From Paludibacteraceae bacterium (lineage in GTDB: Bacteria > Bacteroidota > Bacteroidia > Bacteroidales > Paludibacteraceae): a DNA stretch of 27,477 bases. Position 1 is the stretch's first letter, and every line of letters begins with the position of its first letter. This document shows, in pieces, positions 19,413-27,081 of this stretch. Location of the stretch: assembly GCA_017960065.1 (NCBI GenBank), contig JAGCZK010000010.1:1-27477 (forward strand), read 5' to 3'. The position numbers and the translations under genes were made by a program. The notes beneath the pieces were generated by a model. That model was not told where the DNA came from. It did no database searches and was given only the letters and a program-made list of their open reading frames with translations.

Positions 19413-20415
19413 GTGTTTGTTTTTGCTTTTGTGCTGCCTGCCCCTGCCGCTGATGGCGGGAGGTCCCGGGGCGTGCCGGCGGGCGGTGTCGTACAATGTC
19501 GAAAATTATTTTGACACCGACAACGACCCGTTGACCGATGACGATGAGTTTACGCCCGACGGGCCGCGCCAATGGACGCACAAACGCTACCAGACCAAGG
19601 CGGCGCATATCGCCAAGACCCTGATGGCCGTCGGAGAGGGTCGGGCCCCGTTTTTGGTGGGCTTGTGCGAAATCGAGAACGACCGGGTGCTCCAACAACT
19701 GGTGTGCCGCTCGCCGCTCCGCAGCGCAGGCTACTGCTATGCGCATTTCGACTCGCACGATCCGCGGGGCATCGACGTGGCCTTGCTTTACCAAGACTCG
19801 CTTTTCCATCTCGAAGACGCCCAAACCCTGACCGTCAAGTACAGCGGCAGTGCCGGTAGCGGCTACGGACGCGACATTTTGTTCGCGCAAGGCGTGTTGC
19901 CCCAAGGCGAGCGGCTGTATGTGTATGTATGTCACCTGCCTTCGCGCATCAACGGCGACCGTGCCGAAGCCAAACGCTGCCAGGCGATGGCCATTTTGCG
20001 CGAGCATGTCGATGGCCTGCTCCGACACGACCCGAAGGCGTGTATCCTGATCATGGGCGATTTCAACGACGGCCCCACCGACCGGGCCTTGCTCCGCTGT
20101 TTGCAGGCCGAGGTGCCCGCAGGTGCCGCCTCCTGCAATGGCCTGTACAACCTGGCCGCAACGTGGCGTGCTCCGGTTCGCAGTCAGAAATACCAGGGCG
20201 ACTGGAACATGCTCGACCAAATCATCGTTTCGGGCAGTCTGCTACAACCCGATGCGTCGGTGCGAGTGCTTGACTTTAAAGTGTTTACGGGCGATTTTCT
20301 GTTACAGAACGACGCCAAGTGGACCGGTGTGAAACCTTATCGCACCTATAGTGGGCAGCGGTACATCGGAGGCTTTTCCGACCACTTGCCCGTTTACGTC
20401 GATTTTTCGTGGTAG
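19396..20415 (+). CDS. Secreted endonuclease/exonuclease/phosphatase-fold protein
   Basis: A 339-residue EEP-superfamily metal-dependent phosphoesterase. The signal peptide is MNLRVKCLFLLLCCLPLPLMAGG. Core motifs are SYNVENYFD (about 32-40), Glu92 in LCEIEN, His180 in CHLPSR, GDFND at 221-225, and SDHLPVYVDF at the end (Asp329-His330), so the active site is complete. Similar Bacteroidota proteins are annotated as extracellular nucleases or phosphodiesterases; nucleic acid, inositol phosphate or phospholipid are all possible. I start at ATG 19396 since the signal peptide begins there; the frame is open upstream but that stretch is an overlap with the lipoprotein gene and is arginine-rich noise. 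The start lies 17 bases inside the upstream gene. Confidence 0.9.
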   Translation: MNLRVKCLFLLLCCLPLPLMAGGPGACRRAVSYNVENYFDTDNDPLTDDDEFTPDGPRQWTHKRYQTKAAHIAKTLMAVGEGRAPFLVGLCEIENDRVLQQLVCRSPLRSAGYCYAHFDSHDPRGIDVALLYQDSLFHLEDAQTLTVKYSGSAGSGYGRDILFAQGVLPQGERLYVYVCHLPSRINGDRAEAKRCQAMAILREHVDGLLRHDPKACILIMGDFNDGPTDRALLRCLQAEVPAGAASCNGLYNLAATWRAPVRSQKYQGDWNMLDQIIVSGSLLQPDASVRVLDFKVFTGDFLLQNDAKWTGVKPYRTYSGQRYIGGFSDHLPVYVDFSW

Positions 20416-20418
20416 TGT

Positions 20419-20949
20419 TTACTGGAAGAAACTGAAGTGGACGTTGCCGTAATGGCGTTCTTCCACAAAATGCGGATGTCCGTCGAAGCGGCGGTCGCGC
20501 CCATGCTCCAATACGAGCCAGCCGTTTTCTTTGAGCAGGTTGGAGGCATAGACCAGATCGGGGATTTCGGCCAGCCGCGGATTGGCGTATGGCGGGTCGG
20601 CGAAGATCAGGTCGTAGGGCCCCGACGACTTGGCGATGAAAGCGAAAACGTCGGCGTTGAGCAGGCGGTAATTCCCGATTTTCAATTCATGGCACACTTT
20701 TTTTACGAATGCCAGGTTGGTCGCATCCCATTCGAGGGCGGTTACCTGGGCCACTCCGCGCGACACAAATTCGAGACCGATGTTGCCGCTTCCGGCAAAC
20801 AACTCCAAAATCTGTGCGTTTTCGTAGTCAAAACGGTTGTCGAGCAAGTTGAACAGGCCTTCCTTGGCAAAGTCGGTGGTAGGCCGTGCGTGCAGGTTTT
20901 TGGGCGTGGCGATGCGCCGTCCTTTGAAGGTTCCGCTGATTATTCGCAT
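20419..20949 (-). CDS. rsmD: 16S rRNA (guanine(966)-N2)-methyltransferase
   Basis: A 176-residue SAM-dependent methyltransferase acting on G966 of 16S rRNA in the small subunit. The N-terminal MRIISGTFKGRRI and RPTTDFAKEGLFNLL are RsmD hallmarks; the SAM loop LFAGSGNIGLE is at 50-60 and the catalytic DPPY at 118-121. It overlaps the DUF3822 gene by 10 bases and is tail to tail with the EEP-fold gene with just 3 bases between stop codons. Adjacency to DUF3822 is a frequent Bacteroidota arrangement. Confidence 0.95.
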   Translation of the reverse strand: MRIISGTFKGRRIATPKNLHARPTTDFAKEGLFNLLDNRFDYENAQILELFAGSGNIGLEFVSRGVAQVTALEWDATNLAFVKKVCHELKIGNYRLLNADVFAFIAKSSGPYDLIFADPPYANPRLAEIPDLVYASNLLKENGWLVLEHGRDRRFDGHPHFVEERHYGNVHFSFFQ

Positions 20950-21671
20950 AGGGTGGAGCTAAAGGTTTCACAATGCCGGAACCGCTCGGCAATCAGGGGC
21001 CGTGCAGCGCAGGCTTCGTCGCAGGCAATCCGGGTTTCGGTCTGACTCCAGTGCAGCTGGTCGCAAAATTCGGCCAGGAAATAAAGGGTGTCGGAGGCTT
21101 CGGGCGTGTCGTAGCGGTTGCACAGTTGCAGCTGGCCCTGACAGGCGGCGACCAGGCAGGAGCGGTCACCTTCGGTATAAATCCGTATGTACGGGGCGTT
21201 TCCGGTCTTGGATTCGAGCAAGACTTGGCCGATGCGGCCTGCGTCGCAATGGCGGATGTCGGCTTGCGGGTAGTTTTCGGTCAGGAAACGGTCAAATTCT
21301 TCGGGAACGGCGTATGCGACGGTGGTGCCGTAGTCGGTGCGGGTGGTCCGGCAGACCATGCCTTTGGCTTTGGGATACTGCATCCCTAAAATCTCGGCGG
21401 CTTGCTGGTTGTCGAACAGGTCGTTGGGAAGCGGGGTGGCCATGGGGCAGCAAAGCGTGATTTGCGTGTCGGCCGCATCTTCGGCCAGTTCGGGTGCGCA
21501 GAGGCAATACGACATGGCGCGCAGAAAACGCTCGTCTTTGTGCGCAAAGCCGATGTCGCGGCGTTCGCCCTGCGCATAAAAAGACAATCCATCCGTGGAA
21601 ATGCGGATGGATTGCTTATTCGGTTGAGAATTACTCCCAGTTGCCTGCATTGTTGTTCGGGCTGTTGACAT
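20940..21671 (-). CDS. DUF3822 family protein
   Basis: A protein of about 243 residues of unknown biochemical function, recognised as DUF3822 by its position upstream of rsmD and by an ASKHA-like look (SDGLSFYAQ-type opening strand, DYGTTVAYAVPEEF, ARIGQVLLESK-like middle, CLVAACQGQLQLCNRYDTPEASDTLYFLAEFCDQL). No catalytic motif is apparent and there is no signal peptide. Start is uncertain: ATG at 21671, GTG at 21674 or ATG at 21650 all lie within the upstream gene, giving 20-44 bases of overlap. It overlaps rsmD by 10 bases. Confidence is high that the gene is real and moderate on the family. Confidence 0.85.
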   Translation of the reverse strand: MSTARTTMQATGSNSQPNKQSIRISTDGLSFYAQGERRDIGFAHKDERFLRAMSYCLCAPELAEDAADTQITLCCPMATPLPNDLFDNQQAAEILGMQYPKAKGMVCRTTRTDYGTTVAYAVPEEFDRFLTENYPQADIRHCDAGRIGQVLLESKTGNAPYIRIYTEGDRSCLVAACQGQLQLCNRYDTPEASDTLYFLAEFCDQLHWSQTETRIACDEACAARPLIAERFRHCETFSSTLCE

Positions 21672-22260
21672 CACCGAATTTAAGGCCGGCGTAGCGTTCC
21701 AGTTTGTTCTGCTCTTCGATGAAGTTGGCCAATTCCTGTTTGTTCAGGTCGCCCAGATAGACCTTGCAGTCGGCACGGCACTCCATCAGCTTGATGATGT
21801 TGCCGCCCTTGTCGGTGGTTTCGCCCACTTCCATCTCAAACAGTTCGCCATCCGAGAAGGGGATGTAACGCAAAGAATCTACCGGGTAATTGGCGCCGAA
21901 GAGTTTTTCCTGAATGCTGACGTACGAGGTGTCGCGACGAATCAGTCCCAGGGCAACGGCCTTGCGTTCGGTCAGGCCTTCTTCCAGTTGTTTGTCGGTC
22001 AATTCGCCTTCTTTGCGGATGATGATGTCCTTTTCGGTTGTGACGAATTGGATGAGCGAGTCGAAGTCATCGGTATAGTGGCCTTTGATTTTGCGGAATT
22101 CCTTCTCGGCTTCACGAATGTCCTTCATGCGCGAGATAATCACGGCTTCGCGTTCTTCTTGAATTCTTCCGAAACGGATGGGGGTCATGATGCTGTCATA
22201 ACACATCCAGGCGAGGCAGCAGGCCAAAGCGCCCAAAATTACTTTGTAGGCATTATTCAT
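21631..22260 (-). CDS. Membrane-anchored protein of unknown function
   Basis: A 209-residue protein starting MNNAYKVILGALACCLAWMCYDSIM, which is an uncleaved signal anchor, followed by a periplasmic part. Residues about 40-75 (RIQEEREAVIISRMKDIREAEKEFRKIKGHYT) form a charged helix as in pilin-like or stalk proteins, and the later part carries YPVDSLRYIPFSDGELFEMEVG. Similar short proteins with a conserved REAEKEFRKIKG-like helix occur in Bacteroidales and lack a known function. Start is ATG 22260, since an in-frame upstream ATG at 22296 falls in the -7 box. It heads an operon with DUF3822 and rsmD; a functional tie is not implied. Confidence 0.88.
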   Translation of the reverse strand: MNNAYKVILGALACCLAWMCYDSIMTPIRFGRIQEEREAVIISRMKDIREAEKEFRKIKGHYTDDFDSLIQFVTTEKDIIIRKEGELTDKQLEEGLTERKAVALGLIRRDTSYVSIQEKLFGANYPVDSLRYIPFSDGELFEMEVGETTDKGGNIIKLMECRADCKVYLGDLNKQELANFIEEQNKLERYAGLKFGDVNSPNNNAGNWE

Positions 22261-22293
22261 ACGGTAAGGGTATTTGATTTTGTAAATACGATG

Positions 22294-22324
22294 CAAATGT
22301 AGGAAAAATTATTTATTTGCACAA
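22294..22324 (-). promoter_or_regulatory. Promoter of the membrane-anchored protein/DUF3822/rsmD operon
   Basis: On the minus strand the -7 box TACATTTG (22294-22301) is preceded by TTG at 22322-22324 with a 20-base spacer. The ATG at 22260 is 33 bases downstream of the -7 box. This promoter interlocks with the divergent helicase promoter at 22316-22347. Confidence 0.68.
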
Positions 22325-22347
22325 TTTTTTGGGTTTGATTATCTTCG
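22316..22347 (+). promoter_or_regulatory. Promoter of the RecD2-like helicase gene, leaderless arrangement
   Basis: TTTG at 22316-22319 and TATCTTCG at 22340-22347 (one mismatch to TAnnTTTG) are spaced by 20 bases. The -7 box ends only 4 bases before the ATG at 22352, so the transcription start should fall at or next to the A of the start codon. Confidence 0.68.
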
Positions 22348-22351
22348 CACG

Positions 22352-23740
22352 ATGTTAGAAAGCTACCTTGCCTCGCAAATCCGTGCGGAGATTCCCTTCG
22401 AGCCCACCTCCGAACAGATTGGACTGACCGAACAGATCGGCCGGTTTCTGGCCTATTCGGGCGGCGACTCGCCGGTGTTCCTGCTTCGCGGCTATGCCGG
22501 TACGGGCAAGACCACGGTGGTGGCTGCGTTGGTTCGGGCGCTTGCAAAGCTCAAGCAGGAGGTGGTGATGCTGGCGCCCACCGGGCGCGCCGCCAAGGTG
22601 CTCTCCTCCTACGCCGGCACGGAGGCTTACACCATTCATCATGCGATTTATCGCCAGAAGTCGCCCGAGAACAACGGGCAGTTCGAGTTAGGGTTCAACC
22701 GCCATGCGCACGCGCTTTTTGTGGTCGATGAGGCCTCGATGCTGGCCGACGGCGGTACCGAATCGTTCGGTTCGGGCAACTTGCTGCTCGATTTGCTCGA
22801 CTATGTGTACAGTCGGGGCGACTGCCGGCTGCTGCTGTTGGGCGACCGCGCACAGCTGCCCCCCGTCCGGTGTGAGCACAGCCCGGCCCTGGATGCCGCC
22901 ACGTTCCGGCGCTTGGGCTTCGAGGTGTTCGAATACGACCTGACGCAGGTGGTGCGCCAAAGCGCCGGTAGCGGCATCCTCACCGAAGCCACCCGGCTTC
23001 GGTGCCTGTTGGACAACAGGGGCCGGCTGCACCTGCAGACCCACCCCGACGTGCAGCGCCTTTCGGGAGCGGAGTTTGTCGAAAGCCTCGAGCAGTCGTA
23101 CCGCGAAGTGGGCGAGGAGGACACCCTGGTGCTGACCCGTTCCAACAAAATGGCCCAATACTACGCCCAGGGCATTCGCGCCCGCGTGCTCGGCCGCGAA
23201 GAGATGCTGTCGAACAGCGACCTGGTCATGGTGGTCAAAAACAACTACCTGGTGGGCGCGCAGTACGGCCTCGACTTTATCGCCAACGGCGACACCGCCC
23301 AGGTGCTGCGCATGCGCGGCAGCCGCGAGTTGTACGGCTTTCGCTTTACCGACGCCGTCTTGCGCCTGACCGACTACGACCGCGAAATAGAGGCGCGGGT
23401 GCTGCTCGATTCGCTGACGGCCGAAACCCCGGCCGATCTGGCCCAAATGACCGACCGGCTCTATCAGGCGGTGCTCGAAGATTATGCCGACATCCGCAAC
23501 AAGCGCGAGCGCTATCAGAAGATGCGCCTCGACCCTTGGCTCAATGCCCTGCAACTCAAATCCGCCTACGCCGTCACTTGCCACAAGGCGCAGGGCGGAC
23601 AATGGGCGCATGTGTATGTCGATATGGGGCGGGTTTCTGTCGATGAAACCGACGATAATCTCTTGCGATGGCTTTACACGGCCTTCACCCGCGCCACCCG
23701 CCGTCTGTACCTCGTCAATTTTCCGAACAGCTGTTTTTAG
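22352..23740 (+). CDS. AAA-family RecD2/Dda-like ATP-dependent DNA helicase
   Basis: A 462-residue superfamily 1B helicase. Walker A is GYAGTGKTT at 47-55, motif Ia region LAPTGRAAKVL at 74-84, Walker B VVDEASM at 124-130 with Asp126-Glu127, motif III LLLGDRAQLPPV, and a UvrD_C_2-type end with TCHKAQGGQWAHVYVD and AFTRATRRLYLV. It matches the small Bacteroidota RecD-like helicases that lack the N-terminal extension of RecD2, probably with 5' to 3' polarity in repair or replication-conflict handling. The short N-terminus before the PTSEQ block fits the family, which supports ATG 22352 as the true start despite the absence of room for a leader. It is monocistronic by position. Confidence 0.92.
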   Translation: MLESYLASQIRAEIPFEPTSEQIGLTEQIGRFLAYSGGDSPVFLLRGYAGTGKTTVVAALVRALAKLKQEVVMLAPTGRAAKVLSSYAGTEAYTIHHAIYRQKSPENNGQFELGFNRHAHALFVVDEASMLADGGTESFGSGNLLLDLLDYVYSRGDCRLLLLGDRAQLPPVRCEHSPALDAATFRRLGFEVFEYDLTQVVRQSAGSGILTEATRLRCLLDNRGRLHLQTHPDVQRLSGAEFVESLEQSYREVGEEDTLVLTRSNKMAQYYAQGIRARVLGREEMLSNSDLVMVVKNNYLVGAQYGLDFIANGDTAQVLRMRGSRELYGFRFTDAVLRLTDYDREIEARVLLDSLTAETPADLAQMTDRLYQAVLEDYADIRNKRERYQKMRLDPWLNALQLKSAYAVTCHKAQGGQWAHVYVDMGRVSVDETDDNLLRWLYTAFTRATRRLYLVNFPNSCF

Positions 23741-23784
23741 ACTTTTTTTTAATAAGAACTGCATCGTATCTCACAAAAAATGAC

Positions 23785-23792
23785 TATTTTTG
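23785..23792 (+). promoter_or_regulatory. -7 promoter box of the lipoprotein/barrel gene pair
   Basis: TATTTTTG matches TAnnTTTG and lies 24 bases before the ATG at 23817. A -33 element is not evident. Confidence 0.55.
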
Positions 23793-23816
23793 GCGCTGTT
23801 TGCAAAACAAATTATT

Positions 23817-25544
23817 ATGAAAATCAATCCGCATTTCCTGAAAAACGTGCTGAAATGCCTGCCGTTGCTTGTTTTGACGGCTTGTATCGATCATGATTGG
23901 ACCATGTCTGATATCGACACCCGCATGGGGGTGAACACCAAGTTGGTGGCGCCGCTTGCACATTCGCATATCAAACTGGTGGAGGCATTGCCCGCTGAGT
24001 GGGGTACCTATCGCTTCATTTTCGATGAAGACGATTATGTGTACATCGTCCGTTACGACACGACGCATATCGGCCGCTCGCTCGTCGAAGACCTGCGTAT
24101 CTATCCGTCCGGCCTGTTCTCGAGAGAAGTGCCCGTCGGAACCCCCGGAGGCGGCATGGTGACGTCGGCGCCGGTCAACTCCACCTTTGATTTCAACTTC
24201 ACCAACGTCAACACCGACCCGAACGAGCGTCTCGACAGTATGGAGTATGCGTCCGGCACGTTGGAATTGTGGTACAACCAGAATCTGGACTATGCTTCCG
24301 GTTCGCTGGTGTACCTTTCGTTTCCCAAAGATGAGTTCCTGCTCGATCCTGTCCGTTACCCCGACAACAAGGTGGCGGTGGATTTCACCACCTGCCCGGT
24401 GCGCATTGACGTTACCGGTGCCCGCCTGTACCTCAACGGCGGTCAGACCATCCATTTCCATTTCGAGGGGACGGTGGTCACCAACACACCGTTTGAAGCT
24501 GGAACCACGGTGCTCAACGAGATCGATTTCGACAAAATCGAGGGCCGCGTGTTCTATGGCAACGTCGGTACCGAGAAAACCCTGTACGAAGGCGAAAAAA
24601 TCTTCGCGCTCAACTATGTGAACGACATGGACGGCAAAGAGTACAACCTGCCGTTCTACGACCCGGAGATCACCATGTTCTTCAATAACAGCATCGGCCT
24701 TCCGGTGCGCTACTGCCTCGACTACATGGTGGCGTATATCGAAGGTCAGACCGATACGATCCGGGCCAGCTTCGGCGGGGTCAATCCGGACACCACCTCC
24801 CTGGTGCTGGCCTATCCGGTACGCTCCGATATCGACGGCCTGAACTATCAGCAGCTGCTGACGTTCGACGTCGATCAGATCAACAAGTATTCCGAGCAGA
24901 CTTATACCCGTGATTTCGGCGCCACGCACCTGTTCATGCGTCTGAACCCCGACCGGATCCGTTACAAATACCACATCGAGTCGATCGACCCCAACACGCA
25001 CAATGTCCATTATTTCTTCGACGACAGCGATATCGATTTGGTGACCAAAGCCAAGTTCCGCCTGTGGTTCGAGGGCGAACCCAACGACCCCGACAAGAAC
25101 TTCTACATTTCGCAGCGCGACACCACCGAGTTCAACAACGAAGCGATTGATTTGGGCGAGGTGACGATTGCGGATACGACGTACGCCATTCTGAAACTCG
25201 AGTACACCAACCATATTCCAGTGGGTGTGAAGGCGCATATCCGTTTCCTGGACGAGAACAAGCAGCCGATACTGACGGATGTTGAGCGCGATTTTGTCAT
25301 CGATGCCGCTCCGGTCGATAACAACGGCGTTGCCATGGACCCGAAAAATCCCAACACGAAAATCCATATCCGTCTGAACTTCGAACAGTTGCAGACGATG
25401 ATGACGGATGTCAAGTGGTTGGTTTATGAATACCGCATCTCCAACGAAAACCGTGTGACGGTCATGGCCACCAACAACGACTGGCTGGAAATGGACGCCT
25501 CCATCTATCTGGAAGGCGGAGTCGAATATGATCCTAAAGAATAA
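23817..25544 (+). CDS. Large lipoprotein of unknown function
   Basis: A 575-residue lipoprotein with lipobox LTAC (Cys23), followed by IDHDWTMSDIDTRMGVNTKLVAPLAHSHIKL. The rest is rich in beta strands, aspartate and asparagine, with no catalytic signature seen; repeated segments such as DPNERLDSMEYASGTLELW and later KLEYTNHIPVGVKAHIRF suggest several beta-sandwich domains. Similar long lipoproteins opening with a short SDIDT-like block occur in Bacteroidales next to DUF5723 barrels. The downstream barrel gene starts 11 bases after its stop, so the two probably form an outer-membrane or surface complex. Start is ATG 23817, which gives the lipoprotein signal directly. Function unknown. Confidence 0.88.
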   Translation: MKINPHFLKNVLKCLPLLVLTACIDHDWTMSDIDTRMGVNTKLVAPLAHSHIKLVEALPAEWGTYRFIFDEDDYVYIVRYDTTHIGRSLVEDLRIYPSGLFSREVPVGTPGGGMVTSAPVNSTFDFNFTNVNTDPNERLDSMEYASGTLELWYNQNLDYASGSLVYLSFPKDEFLLDPVRYPDNKVAVDFTTCPVRIDVTGARLYLNGGQTIHFHFEGTVVTNTPFEAGTTVLNEIDFDKIEGRVFYGNVGTEKTLYEGEKIFALNYVNDMDGKEYNLPFYDPEITMFFNNSIGLPVRYCLDYMVAYIEGQTDTIRASFGGVNPDTTSLVLAYPVRSDIDGLNYQQLLTFDVDQINKYSEQTYTRDFGATHLFMRLNPDRIRYKYHIESIDPNTHNVHYFFDDSDIDLVTKAKFRLWFEGEPNDPDKNFYISQRDTTEFNNEAIDLGEVTIADTTYAILKLEYTNHIPVGVKAHIRFLDENKQPILTDVERDFVIDAAPVDNNGVAMDPKNPNTKIHIRLNFEQLQTMMTDVKWLVYEYRISNENRVTVMATNNDWLEMDASIYLEGGVEYDPKE

Positions 25545-25555
25545 AGAATAAGCAA

Positions 25556-27013
25556 ATGAATTTGTCTCGTAAACTTTTCGCAATATTGGCGGGTGCCTGG
25601 AGCTGCCTGATGTTGAGTGCGGCGCCCAATACCCTCTACTTTATGAATTATCTTCCCTACAAGATATACATGAACCCCGCTATGCAGCCGATTTGCGGTA
25701 CGTTTGTGGAGTTGCCTACGATTTCGACCATCTCGGTCAGCGCCGGCAACAACGCCTTGTCGATGAACGATGTGCTGTACCTCAATAAGGACAAACAGAT
25801 GGTTACCGCATTGCACCCCGAGTTCGGCAACCGTGAGCTGCTTTATTCCAAACTGAAACGCGTCGAGCGGATTCACGAGGAGACTTCGGTGACCGTTTTG
25901 GGCTTCGGCTCGCGGATTTCGGACTTCGGCTTCTTTTCGCTGAACATGTCGGTGCGTACCGATGCGTCGCTGGCCATTCCGCGCGACATGCTCAAGTTTG
26001 TGCTTTACGGTACCCCCGATACCCTGAACACCAACCGCTACAACTTCAAGAACCTCTACCTGAACGCCAATGCCTACATTGATATCAACGGCGGTTATTC
26101 GCACAAGATCAACGACAAATGGAAGGTGGGCGGCCGCATGCACATTCTGGTCGGTGCCGCCAATGCCGAGATGAAGTTCTCTTCTTTGGACCTGTATGCC
26201 AGCGATGAGGAGTGGCGGATTGCCGGTAAGGGGCGGGCCCGCGTGTCGATGCCTTCGCTGCAGATAAAAACCACGCCCGACGGCAATGTCGATTCGCTTT
26301 ATATGGCCACGACCGATGTAAGCGACATTTTGCGCAACTACGAGCCCAGTGTCGGCGCCGCCTTTGACTTGGGTCTTGAATACAAGCCGGTCAGCTCGCT
26401 CAGCCTTTCGCTGTCGATTAAGGACTTGGGCTTTATGGCCTGGCGCAACGCCCATCTGGCTACCGGCGACATCGATTATGCCTTCGAGGGCTTGGAATAC
26501 CACTACGGCGAAGACGAAATGAAGACCTACGGCGACTCGTTGGCCGAGGTGTTCAAGCAATCCTATAAAGTGGAAGGCGGCACGCCCGAGGCCGACCGCC
26601 TCTACGACCAGTCGGTCTATTTCTCCATGATGACGGCCAAGATGTATGCGGCGGTGGAATACTCGTTCTTGCGCAACATGATGTCGGTGGGCCTGATTTC
26701 CAAAACGGAACTGTCGGGCGGACGCCTCTACGAAGAACTGACCGCCGCCTACAACCTGCGTCCCTGCCGTTGGTTCAGCATGAGCGCCAGCTATTCGTTC
26801 TTCCAAGGCGGACTGAGCAGTATGGGCTTGGGCCTCAACTTGCGTCTCACACCGTTCAACTTCTACCTGGTCGGCGATTACATGCCGCTTTGTTACAACG
26901 AGCAGGGCATTCCGTACAAGTCGCGTGCAGTCAACCTGCAAACGGGTATTGTGCTGACCTTCGGATGCAAGAAGAAAGTGGCCGAACAATTCTTCCAACC
27001 TACAGAGTTTTAA
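25556..27013 (+). CDS. Putative outer-membrane beta-barrel protein, DUF5723-like
   Basis: A 485-residue exported protein. The signal peptide is residues 1-22 (ending MLSAA), then NTLYFMNYLPYKIYMNPAMQP, a block I associate with DUF5723 family proteins. The remainder alternates short amphipathic strands (YLNANAYIDINGGYSHKINDKWKVGGRMHILVG is one such stretch, shown here by position about 165-200) and ends with aromatic-rich strands (FSMSASYSFFQGG, FYLVGDYMPLC), as expected for a barrel in the outer membrane. A possible function is transport or assembly of the lipoprotein encoded just upstream. Gene order lipoprotein then barrel, spacing 11 bases, and a strong terminator after it mark a two-gene transcript. 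Confidence 0.85.
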   Translation: MNLSRKLFAILAGAWSCLMLSAAPNTLYFMNYLPYKIYMNPAMQPICGTFVELPTISTISVSAGNNALSMNDVLYLNKDKQMVTALHPEFGNRELLYSKLKRVERIHEETSVTVLGFGSRISDFGFFSLNMSVRTDASLAIPRDMLKFVLYGTPDTLNTNRYNFKNLYLNANAYIDINGGYSHKINDKWKVGGRMHILVGAANAEMKFSSLDLYASDEEWRIAGKGRARVSMPSLQIKTTPDGNVDSLYMATTDVSDILRNYEPSVGAAFDLGLEYKPVSSLSLSLSIKDLGFMAWRNAHLATGDIDYAFEGLEYHYGEDEMKTYGDSLAEVFKQSYKVEGGTPEADRLYDQSVYFSMMTAKMYAAVEYSFLRNMMSVGLISKTELSGGRLYEELTAAYNLRPCRWFSMSASYSFFQGGLSSMGLGLNLRLTPFNFYLVGDYMPLCYNEQGIPYKSRAVNLQTGIVLTFGCKKKVAEQFFQPTEF

Positions 27014-27029
27014 CGGAAACTGAATTCTC

Positions 27030-27071
27030 AAGCCGGTACGCCGCTTCTTGTAGCGGTGTGCCGGCTTTTTT
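27030..27071 (+). terminator. Strong rho-independent terminator after the barrel gene
   Basis: A 16-base stem (27030-27045 with 27052-27067, two G-T pairs) closes a 6-base loop and is followed by T bases at 27066-27071. It sits 17 bases past the barrel stop codon and 10 bases before the next start codon. Confidence 0.9.
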
Positions 27072-27081
27072 CTGAAAACCC

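Noticed and set aside
23725..23760. Possible terminator after the helicase (AACAGCTGTT followed by T-runs)
   Set aside because: The palindrome leaves no loop and the usable stem is too short; T-runs alone are weak evidence.
23784..27031. Two long minus-strand open frames (about 599 and 508 codons) opposite the lipoprotein and barrel genes
   Set aside because: Same codon-bias effect; no signal peptide, domain or promoter on that strand, and the plus-strand proteins have proper signals, spacing and terminator.
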